Shown here piece by piece: positions 10,883 through 23,030 of a DNA stretch of 64,000 nt (positions are counted from its first letter, which is position 1; each line of letters opens with the position of its first letter). Under the pieces are notes generated by a model that saw only the letters and a list, made by a program, of their open reading frames with translations, made no database searches and was not told the DNA's origin. The stretch comes from Austropuccinia psidii (Eukaryota; Basidiomycota; Pucciniomycetes; Pucciniales; Sphaerophragmiaceae). A program made the translations under genes and the position numbers. Location of the stretch: positions 34,489,686 through 34,553,685 of the forward strand of contig JALGQZ010000006.1 of assembly GCA_023105745.1 (NCBI GenBank), written 5' to 3'.

Positions 10883-13800
10883 ACGCAATAATTGGTTCTT
10901 TTGCACAAAAGAATGGAATGCCCATCCTTTGCGAAAACAATTACTCTGAGTGGGATGCCGCCATCAGGGCATTCTTTTTATACAAAGGCTTCCTAGACTA
11001 TGTTGACGGTGATTCCAATCCACCATTGGAAGAAACATCAGATTTGTTTTCTTAAATATAAGGAAATAAAACAAAAGGCTGCTGGTGTTATTTGTCAATC
11101 AATCAATACCAACAACAGTGCAAAGTTTCTTACCAAGGAAAATGAAAAGAATCTGCTAGAATTATACACCTCAATCTCTTCATACTATCAATCCAGTCAA
11201 AGCAAAAATCAGGCCAGAATTTTTTGTGATTTGCTGTTTGTAACCTGCAAAGATAATGAATTACAAAAATTCATTAGCGACATTTGAATTCAACTTATGA
11301 ATCTCAACGCAGTGGGAATTCGTGTGGGAAAGCCACTGAGTATAATTGACATATCAGACGAATTATTAGCAGAAATAATCACTAGAAAACTCTCAGGAGG
11401 ATATGACAACCTGAAGAGAATCATATATGAGACACGACCCTTAGAGACAATCAAAGTTGTCTGTAAAATTGATGACTATATCAGAGACAGCCATACAGCT
11501 GCGATAGAATATAATATGAATGATAAAATCAAATCTAAATCGGCATACAAAGCACAGAATTTTCCTTACTGCAGCAATGGGAAGCATAATCCCTTAACCA
11601 AACACTCAATTGAAGAATGTAGACAACTCAAAAGAAAACAAAAAAAAAATGAAAGACAACATTACAAGAAAAAGAAAGCTAACTCAGCAAATACAAACCA
11701 AGAACCAATGTTTGAAGAGAGTTACTCTTCCTCTGAAGAAAATCCTGTAGTTAGGTACTCTAAAGCTTTTGTAACAAAATGTAGCCCTGAAAGCTTGAAA
11801 GCTTATCTTGATACTGCTGCCTCAAGCCATATGGTAGGAGACAAGGGAGCCTTTTTGACATACACTAGTAAAGACATGTCAGTTGAAACAGCCAATGGCT
11901 TGCAAACTCCAGCACTGGGACATGGTAATGTTCAATTTCTTTCAAATGACAAAAAGGTAACACTGCACTGTCTACATGTACCAGACTTAGCAGAGACCCT
12001 TATAAGCATGGGGAAACTCTGGAAGTCGGGCTTTACAATTTGCAAAACAAAGGACCACCTATTCTCCATTGAAAGAGGCAACAATACACTAATGAAAGGA
12101 AAAGTGTCTGATAATCTATTCATCCTTGACATGGAACTCTGCTTTCCGAAATCCGCTGTTGCTTCAATGGCTAAGTCACCTGAATTACTGCACAAAAGAG
12201 CAGGACATCCTGGGAATGATATCCTTCAAAGGATGCATCCTAACATGAACGATATGGGATTTTGCGAAGCCTGTGAATTAGGGAAGTCGAAACACTTACC
12301 GTACAAGGGTACTTTACCCAGGGCAAAGCCCCTGGACATACAATTCATTACAACCTTTCTGGTAGGATCTCACCACCCAGCATAGGTGGAGGGAACTACT
12401 ACCTTAAATTAACGGATGACTACAGTCGATTCAAGTCTATTTACATTTTAAAACACAAGTCAGATGCGGAAGCAGCAATTAATGACTATGTACATGAGGT
12501 TGAAAGAAAAAATGGTTATTCTGTCAAAGTTTTTGTCAATGACAATGAAGGTGAATACCTTTCATCAAGGCTCCAGAAATTCCTCAAGAGTAAGGGGATA
12601 AAGATGCAGTTCACAGCACCCTATTCTCCAACACAAAAGCCTGTATCAGAAAGAGGAAACAGGGAAAGAAGTGAAAAAGCAAGAACCCTTCTCTTTACCT
12701 CAAATCTCCCCCCTTCTTTCTGGGGGGAAGCAGTTGTCACCAGCACCTTTCTAGAAAATATCACTCCATGCAGCACGATTGATAATAAAACACCATTTGA
12801 ATTATGGAACAAGTCAAAATCCGACTTATCACGGCTAAGGACATTTGGTTGTCATTGCTATGTCAACATACCAAAAACCCTTCAACAAGGAAAGTTCAAT
12901 GCAACATCAAGGAAAGGAATTTTTCTTGGTTATGATCCTGACAAACACAACTGGCGATTAATGCTAGAAGACGGAAAAATCACAAAAAGTCACAATGTAG
13001 TATTCAATGAAGATGAGTTCCCCAAACCTCCTGAAGTACATAGTCTTTGTAATGATCTCACATCAAATAGTGACAATGAAGTTGACACTATGTTTACAAA
13101 ACACCACATCAGCAACTGTAATGTCACTGAAGAATTAATGCATCATGCTTAAACCTGTGATTCTGAGCGTCATAGTATATTTAGTTAATCATCTCTCACG
13201 ATTCAACCAAAAAAGCCTGGATGGGATTACAGGCTCAGGCCCAATCAAGCACCAAAACATGTAACTGCTGACATCAACGAATCAAACATCCTTACAACAA
13301 AAAGGGGGGCAAATGCAGCAATAGCCTCAATCTTCAAAAATCCTACCACATGGAAAGAAGCAATGTATCACCCAGATAAATTGCTGTGGATTGCAGCTTT
13401 AAAAACTGAACTTAAGAATCTAACCTCAAGAGGCATTGTAATAGAAACAACATTACCTGAAAGATGCAGACCAGTTGGAAATTCTGTTCAATTTAAAAGA
13501 AAGTTTGACAATGAGGGGAACTTGATCAAGAACAAAGTGCGCATCTGTGCGCAAGGTTTCTCTCAAAAGCATGGTATTGGCTACAACAACACATTCTCTC
13601 CAACAGGAAAATTCAGTTCACTACAATGCTTGCTCACAATTGCCGCTAACAATAATCTAGAAGTCCATAACATGGATGCAGTTGCAGCCTTTCTCAACCC
13701 AGTTTTAAATGAAGAGATCTACATTAAAATACCTAATGTCTTGTCATCTCACTCCTCTGGAAAAGTATGGCGACTACAGAAACCACTATATGGCCTGAAG

Positions 13801-14898
13801 CAATTGTGGCGATACTGGTTCCTAGAACTGACAAAGTTCCTCAGGTCAATCAATCTTGTTCCCAGCAAAGCTGACCCTTGCATGTTTGTCTCTGATGACC
13901 CTCAGTGGAAATTGTTTGTTCACATCCATGTTGACAACATGACTGTAGCATCCAATAATGTAACGAAATTCAAAAAACAAATAATGCAACGCTTTGAAAT
14001 GGAAGATCTCGGTCCAGCCACTTTTGTCCTAGGCATCAAGTTATCAGGGAATAGGGCCACCAAGCAAATTTTTTTATCGCAAGCCTCATACATCAAGGAT
14101 CTACTTGACAATTACGACATGACAAACTGCAAACCCGTATCCACACCCATGGTCTCCAATTCCAGACTCACCATGGCGTCTGACGAGGATCACCAAACAT
14201 TTCTGTTGCTGAAGAAAAATTACCGACAAGTGATTGGAAAAATTAGTTATCTCCAAGTAGCGACACAAGCTGACCTGACATTTGCCACTTCTCAACTTTC
14301 TCAGTTTTTGGAAAAACCAGGTTATACTCACTGGATTGCATTCAAACACCTGATACAATATCTTTCTGGTACCAAGGACCATGTACTTTGTCTACGTGAT
14401 GGAAGTAGCTCTCTGTGTACTTACAGCAACACCAACTATGCTAACTGCCCTGACACTAGTCGTTGAATATTGGGATTTATGATGATGGTAGGAAATAGCT
14501 GTATTAATTGGAAAAGTAAAAAGCAAAGTGCGGTATCTACTTCTTCCTGTGAAGCAGAATATAAAGCACAATATGAAGGTGGTAAGGAAGTACTGTGGTC
14601 AGCAAGACTACTTGAAGATCTCAAAATACCAATTCTGCGACCATTACAACTATTTGGGGACAACCCGGGTGCAATTTCCCTGGCAAACAATCCACAGGTT
14701 AACAACAGATCAAAACATTTTGACGTTATACTACATTGGATTCAAGAAAAGACAACAGATGGCACGCTGAAATTAAATTATGTTGCAACTCAAAACATGC
14801 CGGCTGATGGCCTAACCAAGGCCTTTACCCGGCCGGCACATCTCATTTTTTTAAAGAATATTGGAGTGATTAATGTCATGAGTGAGGGGGGGTCTTAG
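10873..14898 (+). pseudogene. Copia gag-pol polyprotein (broken)
   Basis: Gag begins at 10873 (MGPDAIIGSF) and shifts frame near 11045 and 11290. The protease active site is read in YLDTAASSHM (about 11806). The integrase zinc region (LLHKRAGHPG, CEACELGKSKH) lies at 12190-12300, and a TAG stop follows at 12383-12385. Integrase acidic residues sit in LTDDYSRF, VNDNEGEY and VSERGNRE. Stops occur at 13150-13152 and 14464-14466. Reverse transcriptase (13363-14463) includes NMDAVAAFLNP and YGLKQ, but the usual YVDD is HVDN at 13927-13938. RNase H follows with TSSCEAEYKA and KHFDVILHWIQ. The final stop codon lies inside the right LTR. Family order and residues are established for Ty1/copia; inactivity is inferred from the breaks. 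Confidence 0.9.
14878..14890 (+). promoter_or_regulatory. Polypurine tract of the copia element
   Basis: ATGAGTGAGGGGG, purine-rich apart from its T bases, abuts the right LTR. Such tracts prime plus-strand DNA synthesis. Confidence 0.6.
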
Positions 14899-15350
14899 AA
14901 GACACGTAGGGAATAGCTAACACTCATTACATATTAGAAAAACCTCACAGAAGAGGTGTTCCAATCACCCCAATCAACTTGTTGGGAATAGTGATTGGGA
15001 CTGTTGTAAACATAAAAAGAGTTTATGGGATAACTCTTGTCAACCCATTGACTCATCTTCTTTCTTATCCTACACAATTAGGTGTTCAGTCATTTGTCTT
15101 TGTCTCTCCAAATACATCATAAGTTACTAATACCCTATTAAGCAGGTTAGTTAAAACTAATATCAATATTGCAATATCATTGACTCATACTCTTTCTTAT
15201 CCTACACCATTAGGTGTGCAGTCATTTTTCATTGTCTCTCCAAATACGTCATAAGGTACTAATACCTTATTAAGCAGGTGTGCAGTCATTTTTTGTTGTC
15301 TCTCAAAATGAATCATAAGGTACTAATACCTTATTGAGCAGCTGCTCTTT
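14891..15350 (+). repeat. Right copia LTR with an extra internal repeat
   Basis: It is 64 bases longer than its left partner because the block from TGTGCAGTCATTTT to TATTGAGCAG is present once more near the 3' end. Otherwise the two are closely similar, with scattered substitutions. Confidence 0.85.
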
Positions 15351-15721
15351 TAATATTTTCAAAAAAAATATAGAAAATGATTAGATCATCTCTCAATATC
15401 CAGAATTTTCAAATGGTATTTCAAAAATATGTATAAATTCTAATTAAGAACTCATGAATGGTTATTAAAATTGATTTTGAGAAAGTAAGCCCGGTCCCCC
15501 ATCCTGAGAATTTAGGGATTTCCTGCAAGTAGCCCCCATCAGGTTTGGGACTCAGGACTGGATTTCTCAAGGTTTTTTTTATCCCATTAGGGATCGGGCA
15601 CAGGAAGATTATTGAATACTGGATGGGATTTTTATCATTTATTATGCAAGAAATATAAAGAAAAGAAAAAAACACACAAGAAAAAAATTAAAGAACCAAA
15701 GAAAGAAACAACAGAAAAAGG

Positions 15722-17899
15722 CTAAGACTCATAAAAGAGTAAGCCAAATGTACGAGCCCAATCCTTCACACATGCCAACTGTTTGACATGCATGGGTGTG
15801 AGAGAAGATTTCTGATAAGTTAATATTTTTCTACCACCTGAAAATACATGCTCTGATGGAGCACTTGTGGCAGGTATGGCTAGAGAATTGCATGCCATAA
15901 GAGCTAAGGTGGGAAACGATTTATGTCAAGACTTCCAGAAGATTAGGATGTCAGTATCTTTTGGCTCAGGAGGTTCTGCAAAATACCACTGCAATTTCTT
16001 TTCAAAACTTCAGCCTTCACCTGAAGTTGATGAATACATCTTATCAAGTAAGCCTCTTGCCTTCTCGATGTTCACATGTGGTTTTGAATTGGTTTTCTTG
16101 ACATATATCTTTGCTTTGTCTTCAAAAACTTTGGACCGTTGAAGTGATGATGTGTGGAATTCTGCTAAGGTAGACTCATTTGTTGCAAAGAAAACTGGAT
16201 TTATTCTTGGATCAAGTATTGATGCACAGATGAAAGGACTCTTGCTGAGGACAATGGATATATATTTTGAGATTTTCTGAATCATTGCCTGGGCTGCTGG
16301 TTCAATAGGTGCAACGCAATACTGTTCTGAAACCTACAAGAAGGTGGATTAGTTTGGAATCTTTAAAATGTTCAAAATTTATCAAATACCTGTCTAATTT
16401 CTTTGATCAACAAAATGTATAGAGGTAATGCCTGATTGATTTTTGGGTAAGTAGACCCACATATGAGGAGTGTTGCTTTGTAGAGAGGTTCAAAAAATTG
16501 AACCATGACTTTGGCCTTCTGCCATTTGAGAGGTGATAGCCAATGACAAGCCAAAGCTTCAGGGGTACAAAAGTGATTATATGCATCTTTCAGTTGTAAT
16601 GCTCAATTTAAAATTTCATAAGTTGAGTTTACTTGTGTTGGTACTTGAGAAATAAGGGTGTTTTCATTTCCAGGTTTTTTTTTCTCATATACTAGGTTTA
16701 CTGTTGTGACAAACTTGTCTTGTCATTGTGGGCTGTGGCGTAAGTATGATGTGAGGGGGCTGATCTTGATTATGATTGAGTTATATTGTAAATGAATGCC
16801 ATCTGGGGTGTCAACGAGGCTGGATATTGACATTGGATTGAAGTTATCTTCATCTTTAGAAGTAATAGAATTGCCTGAGTTAGTGCCAAGGGCCTTCAGG
16901 CCATCACGGGCAGCCAGGTGAATGGTATGGTCCATAAACCCTACTGCATTAGCCTTTGAACAAAATCGGGGTCAAATGGCTTTGATTTATTGTGCCATTC
17001 TATTGTTGACTGAGGCATTATCGGTAGTGATGCATATGATTTTTGGGTCAAGATTATATTGATGAAGCACATTCATAAATTGTGTTTCCAGTGACACACC
17101 CAAATGGTTGCCTGTTAGGGCTTAGGTGTGAGCCTTTGTTGGAGCTGATAATGAAAGGAACAAATGGCTTACCTTGAATCTCCGTAAGACCTATAATAAT
17201 AGAGATAAGTTTAAAGTCAGTATCAATGTAGTTAGCAGTCACTGCATGGTAAGCAGTGATGTTGGAACTTGTCCAGGAATCTGTTGTAAAAGAGAAATTG
17301 ATTTCATTGCTTAAAGGATACTTTTGAATTGATTCTTGATGATAGAAGTAGGAATTGGTCAAGTGTTCTGTCAGACTTGCTCAGCGCACTAATATATCCA
17401 TCACAGCTGGATTGAAAAGCTCCAAGAGAACTCGGAAGGCTGTTGCTTTGGTAATTGAAAGGGGTAAATCGGCTTCGCAAATAAAATAGAACAGCACACT
17501 TTTTAGTGATTCAGGTGATACAGTCTCCAAAAAATTGTCTGTCAGCATTGTTGGTGAAAGAAATAACTGAGAACACACCTTTTTTCAATTGATATTCTGC
17601 ACATACTGATCAAGTGTGTGAGACTTTGCAAGAGGAGATGAGACTGATTTTGGATGAGGAACACGATGGAAGAGATGCAAGTGCTGGCTCATTCCCTTGG
17701 TGCTTCCAGTAAAGTCGCGTTTGAGTTGTTTGTTGCAGGTCTTTCCAAATTGGTCGACATATTGGAATTGCACATATTGATCATCAACATTGGAAAAGTA
17801 TACCCAGACCCATGATTGTCTTGTGGGCTGGATGGGGTCATTGGTTGGTGGTTCAGTATTTCTTGGGGTGGAGTGAAGTGAAGATGGAGCAGAAGACAT
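15722..17899 (-). pseudogene. hAT transposase with BED zinc finger, near full length, frameshifted
   Basis: From Met at 17899 the order is a Ser/Thr-rich N-terminus, a BED-type finger region (WVWVYFSNVDDQ, GKTCNKQLKRDFTGSTKGMS, HLHLFHR), a helical linker, then the catalytic core with FTTDSWTSSNITAYHAV (about 17280), HTIHLAARDGLKALG (about 16930) and LSPLKWQKAKVMVQFFEPLY (about 16520). The C-terminal dimerisation block CNSLAIPATSAPSEHVFSGG (about 15880) and QLACVKDWARTFGLL end at a TAG at 15722-15724. The span is about 726 codons, normal for the family. In the finger the first Cys pair seems degraded. Several stops and frame changes (near 17580, 17370, 16940-16720, 16370) break it. hAT transposases cut and paste DNA using a DDE triad. 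Confidence 0.8.
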
Positions 17900-17926
17900 T
17901 GAGAAAAAGAAATAAAATACCAGTAA

Positions 17927-18120
17927 CCATTGGATGGGGAAGGAGTCTGGAGGAAACAAAGAAAAAAACAAATAAGGAGAATTGTAGAGGGGAAAGGAAG
18001 TTGGAGGAAACAAGAAAAAAAAAGAACGGAAACCATTGGACGGGGAAGGATTCTGCAGGAAACAAAGAAAAAAACAAATAAGGAGAATCGTAGATGGGAG
18101 AAGAAGTTGGAGGAAACAGA
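17927..18120. repeat. Tandem duplication, unit 106 bp, upstream of the hAT gene
   Basis: Copy 1 starts at 17927 with CCATTGGATGGGGAAGGA, copy 2 at 18033 with CCATTGGACGGGGAAGGA. The second copy is shorter (about 88 bases). It lies between the transposase start and the right inverted repeat, so it could affect the promoter. Confidence 0.8.
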
Positions 18121-18276
18121 TAGAAAAGTCGGCAAAAACATTGGGATAAAAGGAAATCAAAACACCGGGTTTATCCCAGCTAATCCTGGTAGGGACTGTG
18201 GGAGACAATATGGGTTAGGCTTTGGTGAGGGTTTGGAAAGGACTTTTCCATGGCAAAATCCACGGGGATCGGGCTT

Positions 18277-19015
18277 GTAAAAAAGTATCCCTTGAGAAAA
18301 ATAAGCCAATTTCTTTTTCTGAATTGATATTTTATGTCGTTTTAAAAGAGTGGAATAAAGAAGCTCTTATATCAATTTAATTTACATGATATATTGGAAA
18401 ACTACAGAGAATATTATGAGTTTGAATATAAATGCAGAATTCAACATCCTTCCCAAGACAAAAAATTGATAATAACAAGATATGTGAACAGTTGAGTTCA
18501 GTATACTAAATATACCGCTATATACATATTTCAAAGATCTAATAAAATAGAATTTCTTTTTTGTATTTTGGTATTTATTCAAAGTAATAGGCCCAAAGGA
18601 TTAGTTCAAGTAAGATATTGAAAATAAGGATTGAAAAAACTTGCACAGTTTTTTATAAGTAAGCTTAAAATTATACCTATATCACTTCAGAGAAATGAAA
18701 AACTAGATTCAAAAAAGTTTCTTAATCAATTACAAATATCCTCCCTTCAATTAAAAAAAGGATTTCAAGGAATTAACCAAGACTTTGATTTTTTTAGGTG
18801 GGAATTCATATACAGTTTCTTTTCAATAATTGTAAAAACCATAAATAAAATTATTGACAATATAATCAATTGGGTTTTAATTTCAATGAGTAATCATGTG
18901 ACATTGAAGATAAAATTATTGTTTGTTTTTTGAAATAATACAGTTTTTCCCATTTCCTTTTTCTAGAAATTGGACAGAAGATTAAGATTTTGAGCTTGAA
19001 TCCCTAGAAGTAAAT
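18277..19015. other. AT-rich spacer between the hAT element and Gypsy-A
   Basis: A Lys/Ile-rich open stretch (18631-18933, 100 codons) is present but has no recognisable motif, and in DNA this AT-rich such frames occur by chance. No other feature seen. Confidence 0.4.
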
Positions 19016-19485
19016 TTAAGAATTGTACTTATCCTTAGTCCTGTGAATTATTTTCATTAAAAATTCAATAATGACTATCTTTGTTGTGGAATGAGAATGG
19101 GTGTAGAAATCCTCAAAATGAAAATGGTTCAAAAGATAAAATAAAGGAATAAGTTCATCTAAAATAATTATTTCAGAAAAATGTATCTTGATGCAGTGCC
19201 AATGGTTTTTATTGATTATTATATTATATTGGTTTTCAGTATTATAAGCAACTTTTCTTGTAATTTTTGGAGCAAATAAGCAGAGAAGTATATCACCCTG
19301 ATTTTTTGAAATGAACCTTGTCTGAGTTTTATCATTGATATTATTTATTCTTATCATTATGATTATGTTCTTTTTTATTTGAATTTTAATTTTTCAAGTG
19401 TATTTTTTGAATTTCCCAAAGTGTTTCTTCTAAATTTGATACCTTCATTGTTTTTTTGGTTGTGTTTTTATCAGGTGAGGCAGTG
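19016..19485 (-). pseudogene. 3' part of an unrecognised gene split by Gypsy-A
   Basis: On the minus strand the frame entering from 57955 continues from 19485 as ASPDKNTTKKTMKV and SNLEETLWEIQKIHLKN before a stop near 19390. After a frame change, a further 113-codon open stretch (19016-19357) reads TRFISKNQGDILLCLFAPK, HWHCIKIHFSEIIILDE and THSHSTTKIVIIEFLMKIIH. Hydrophobic and charged residues alternate as in a real folded protein. I do not recognise the family. The upstream part is at 57950-58021. It could be an ordinary host gene or an older unrecognised element. Confidence 0.4.
19481..19485. repeat. Left target duplication of Gypsy-A
   Basis: CAGTG here and AAGTG at 57950-57954 flank the 38-kb composite and agree at four of five bases. 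Confidence 0.6.
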
Positions 19486-22400
19486 TGTAAGGTTTGTCTA
19501 TGAAACCCTTGCTAATTTCATCAAATATAACAATTACTATGACTTTCCTAAGTAAAAAATATAATAAAATGGAATATTATAATCACAAATTGATATAGTT
19601 ATTAATAATAATCATATATAAAAAAATAATTTAATTATTTTTAAATAATTGAATAATAAGAAAAATCATAGTACTTATAATAAACTATAATTATTCCATT
19701 ATTGTTATAGTCATAAGAAAATATAAAAACAAGAAGTGTAAATATCTTGATGAGACAATCAAATGTGGAAAGTAATGATTTTTAACCACTTCTAAAGAAT
19801 ATATAAATATTATTGATAGAAACAATTATCACACATACTGTGCAGTGTAATTCTTATAACAAAGTTTTTCATAAGAAAACTAACAATAAATGAAAAAATA
19901 AAGAATTTTAGAGAAAACCTAACTATAATATTTGTTTAATACAACAAGTCAAAGAACAACAGTTATTATATTAAATAATATTTAGATGTTGAAAACATGC
20001 CAAAATCAAGATTTCAAAGGATCAAAACAGCTTCTTTATAATAAAATAGGATTTAAGAGTTTTCAAGAGGAATTTGTGGATCTAAAAGATATTTAAGACA
20101 ATAATTTTATATAATAAAATATATCATTGGTGGTTAAAAAAATCTGATTTCTATGATTTCAGCTCTTGAATTTAATTAGGAAAATATTTTCATAATAAGA
20201 CTTTATAATTGGAAAATCCTACCTGTTTAAATTCCTAATATAGTTGAAATGATCATTGATTGTTAGAATAAATAGTGATTTTCAGCTTCTTTATATGCCT
20301 TCAAAGAAGCTCTCATTATTCATAATGGATATGGAGCACATTCTAAGGTAAAAGGTGAAAAACAATGCTTAAAAAAGGTTCTTAACTTAAGGTAACTTAT
20401 TTTTAATTGCAATGTAAAGTTACCAGTGTTACTCTTAACTCCAAAAAACTTTAATCTTCTTTTGGATTAATTTTTTAAGCTTTAATATAAAATAAGCTTA
20501 TTTATATTAACCTTCATCAAATGAACAACCTAAAAATAAAGCTTCAAGCAAAAATATCTTAAACTGAATTTGCAACTAATTTTTAAAGAAATATTAATTT
20601 TCTTTCAGAAAAATTAAAATATTTAATTTCAAGGCTAATGATAAAGTGAACCTGTTGAAAAACATACTTGAAATTCAATGTATAAAAAGATAACATTAAT
20701 TTTCAATCTAGGTGAAATTTGAAATAAAATATGTTAAGAATTAGTTTTTTAATGAATTTTTGAAGTTATTGCTATTTGTCCAAGTAAAATATCAATTGGC
20801 ATCAAAACTTGACTTTTGATAAGGTTTTTGTACTTGTAACTTTAAAGTTTTATTCTTATTCAAGTTTTTTAAGCTTAATTAAGCTTCTAAAGTTCTTCAA
20901 ACCTTCATTTCAAGATTTCATGTTGGGATTAACCCTTTAGCAGCTTGAAATTCCTTTCCAAATTGGGATAAAACCAGTTTAAAACTTAATATTGGATCAA
21001 AGTCTAATCTTAAAGCTCAAATAATTTTGAAAATTCTCCAATACAGGTAAAAAACCTAAATAGAGTCCTTGCAGATTTCAAAAGATGTGTCCCCAGCTCT
21101 AGTTGGTATCTTTCCTTTGTCCCACCTTTCTGCATAGATTTTGCCCTTGTATTTATTTAAAGCCATAATATGGCCTTAAGATTTTTCAAATTGAGCTCAC
21201 ACAGGAGTTACATCCTGTATGGAAAATACTTCGCCAATTCGGTAGATATACACAACACCTCAATTTTAACTAAAATTTTGGGAAGCTTGCCTCAACCTTA
21301 TGAAGCTTTAAATTGAAGCTGAAATAACATTAGATTCAACAATTCAAGAAGGTGTTAAAGACATTGCAACTATACTGTGATACTCGTAAATTTTCTAATA
21401 ACTAATGTAGGTCAATTTTGGTTGGAGTCCAAAAAATGACAAAATAGTTCTAACTTTGTTTATCCAAAAGGAATTTGTGTTTTTTGTGTTATTTTTTTGT
21501 TAAATTCAGTTTATAAGTCTTTTTAACACTAAATCAACTGTGTATAAAGCTATTTGGGGCCTTATGACTGTCAGGGTGACTCTATGATATAGCAGTACAA
21601 TGATGATAAAAAGCTATAACTATGAGTGTGACACAGAAATAAAAATGATAATTAATTGAGTAAATGGTAAGAAGTGCTATACTAAAAGAACTTAGTGATG
21701 GTGAGTGCTATTGATAGCCCTGGGTGCAGTGTTTATCTGTTGGTTTACAATAATAAACCATACAATAACTAAAATGATAATTAGACCTTTTTCATTCTAA
21801 GGGTACCACTTCTTTCAGAAGCTGTACCACATAAGAATATTCAGAACAGGATGATGGATGGCCTTCTGGTGAGGAAAGGCCTCCTTTTATCTTGTTCTGG
21901 GGTAGTGGGAGGTTCTTTACCTCTGCACACAACCACAGAGTGAAATATTTCACTACTGTGGGCTGTTTTGTGGTTATCCACACTAAAAACGGACTGGTAT
22001 TGGGTGGAAATGTGGTCTTGAAACCACAAGTTGTCATTTTTACCCTATACAGGGTGAATAGTTTCACCAATGGAGTTTACAGGGGTGTTCTGGTGCTTCT
22101 GATGCGTCAGAAACTGTACAGAACCTGTATGGACCCCTGTATTTGACTGAACTATGACGTATTGAAGTATAAACAGGCTTATTTGTCTATTTGACACCTT
22201 GTAATCATACTTATGGGATATTATCCCACATTAAAGCTGTATTGGTCCAAATGTGGGACTTTGACTTTAAAACTTCTCTAACGTTTTCAGTTTCTAAGAT
22301 ATTGAGCTCAAAATTGGTTCATTGTGTATCCCTGGAAGGGATCTACACAATGATACCTTATTTGGCATGGTTAAAATTAAATATGGAAAAGCTAATGCAT

Positions 22401-23017
22401 GTTCAATTTTAGTTATCCATATATATGATTATGTCCAAATCTGTATGGAACTCGTTTTTCCCATACCTTTTGTTCTAGATGAGATCTGGGAAAATGAATG
22501 GCACCATCAGATAGCTCTGATTGTGCTATTTCCAAAAAGCCCCCACTTTAAGTATCTCACCCTAAAAGTGTAGAATTTAGATGAGAGGTGAATATTTTTT
22601 CCAACCTTATTTGACATTATTTTGGCCATAACTTCTGTAATTTTGGTTTTATCTCAATTTGGCTAGTACCATTGGATAGCCCTGACTTAAAGATTCAATT
22701 TGAATGCCCATTTTCTAGGGTTAATACTCTTCCTCTGGATTTCAGATGGGAGGTGAAAATTAAGGTTTATTCTCAGCAACAACTTTGAGCAGGAATAATT
22801 TTTTTATTCTTTGTCCTATGATGATGGGACTTTTATATTTGGAAAGAGATTAGTTTCCTCTTTCTTTTGATACCTTTTGAGGCTGTTTGGCTCGGCTCCA
22901 TGTTTGGTGATATTTTGCTTTACCATTTGTTTATGTTATTCTGGCAGTCATGCTTGTGCTTTGTTTTTGATTCACAGGCTGAAAATGGGTATGTCATGCA
23001 TATTGCACAGGCTCACA
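19486..23017 (-). repeat. 3' LTR of Gypsy-A, split by a solo Gypsy-B LTR
   Basis: Parts 19486-21568 and 22985-23017 together match 55823-57949 along their length with many small differences (for example TATAATYACAAATTRATATA and ATTATTCCATTATTG blocks). The last 33 bases after the inserted LTR match 57917-57949 at nearly every base, which proves the LTR continues past the insertion. Confidence 0.85.
21569..22984 (-). repeat. Solo Gypsy-B LTR inside the Gypsy-A 3' LTR
   Basis: It begins TGTCAGGGTGAC and ends GGCTGAAA (family end CTGACA, one change). The flanks are ATGAC and ATGGG; the empty site in the other Gypsy-A LTR reads ATGGG at 57917-57921, so the left flank has mutated. Contains the family blocks GGATAGCCCTGACTTA, TTTGTCCTATGATGATGGGA and GCAGTCATGCTTGTGCT. 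Confidence 0.85.
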
Positions 23018-23030
23018 TCCCCTACCACCA
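23018..23030 (-). promoter_or_regulatory. Polypurine tract of Gypsy-A
   Basis: On the minus strand TGGTGGTAGGGGA directly precedes the LTR start TGTGAGCCTG, which fixes the element's orientation. Confidence 0.6.

Larger units (their letters stand above)
10471..15350 (+). mobile_element. Ty1/copia LTR retrotransposon (inactive)
   Basis: Two LTRs (10471-10866 and 14891-15350) enclose a gag-pol region in the copia order: protease, integrase, reverse transcriptase, RNase H. TAATA at 10466-10470 and 15351-15355 is a 5-bp target duplication. A primer-binding site follows the left LTR and a G run precedes the right one. The coding region has frameshifts, three in-frame stops and a changed reverse transcriptase active site, so the copy is dead. 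The last two bases of the LTR are ambiguous because the TA that follows could belong to the LTR or to the flank. Confidence 0.9.
15487..18276 (-). mobile_element. hAT-type DNA transposon (broken)
   Basis: Inverted repeats AAGCCCGGTCCCC (15487-15499) and the complement of AAGCCCGATCCCC (18264-18276) enclose a BED-finger hAT transposase on the minus strand. An 8-bp target duplication is expected; the best candidates (GAGAAAGT on the left, AAAAAAGT at 18279-18286) agree at six of eight bases and need two unassigned bases at the right end, so the exact edges are uncertain. Confidence 0.75.

Noticed and set aside
17900..18208. A hydrophobic N-terminal extension of the hAT protein and an opposite-strand Lys/Glu-rich frame
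   Set aside because: Both come from translating the 106-bp tandem repeat; the transposase start at 17899 gives a normal family length.
19486..21568. A novel 2.1-kb dispersed repeat without coding
   Set aside because: TG..CA ends, a polypurine tract, a primer-binding-like site and flanking duplications show that it is the LTR of Gypsy-A.
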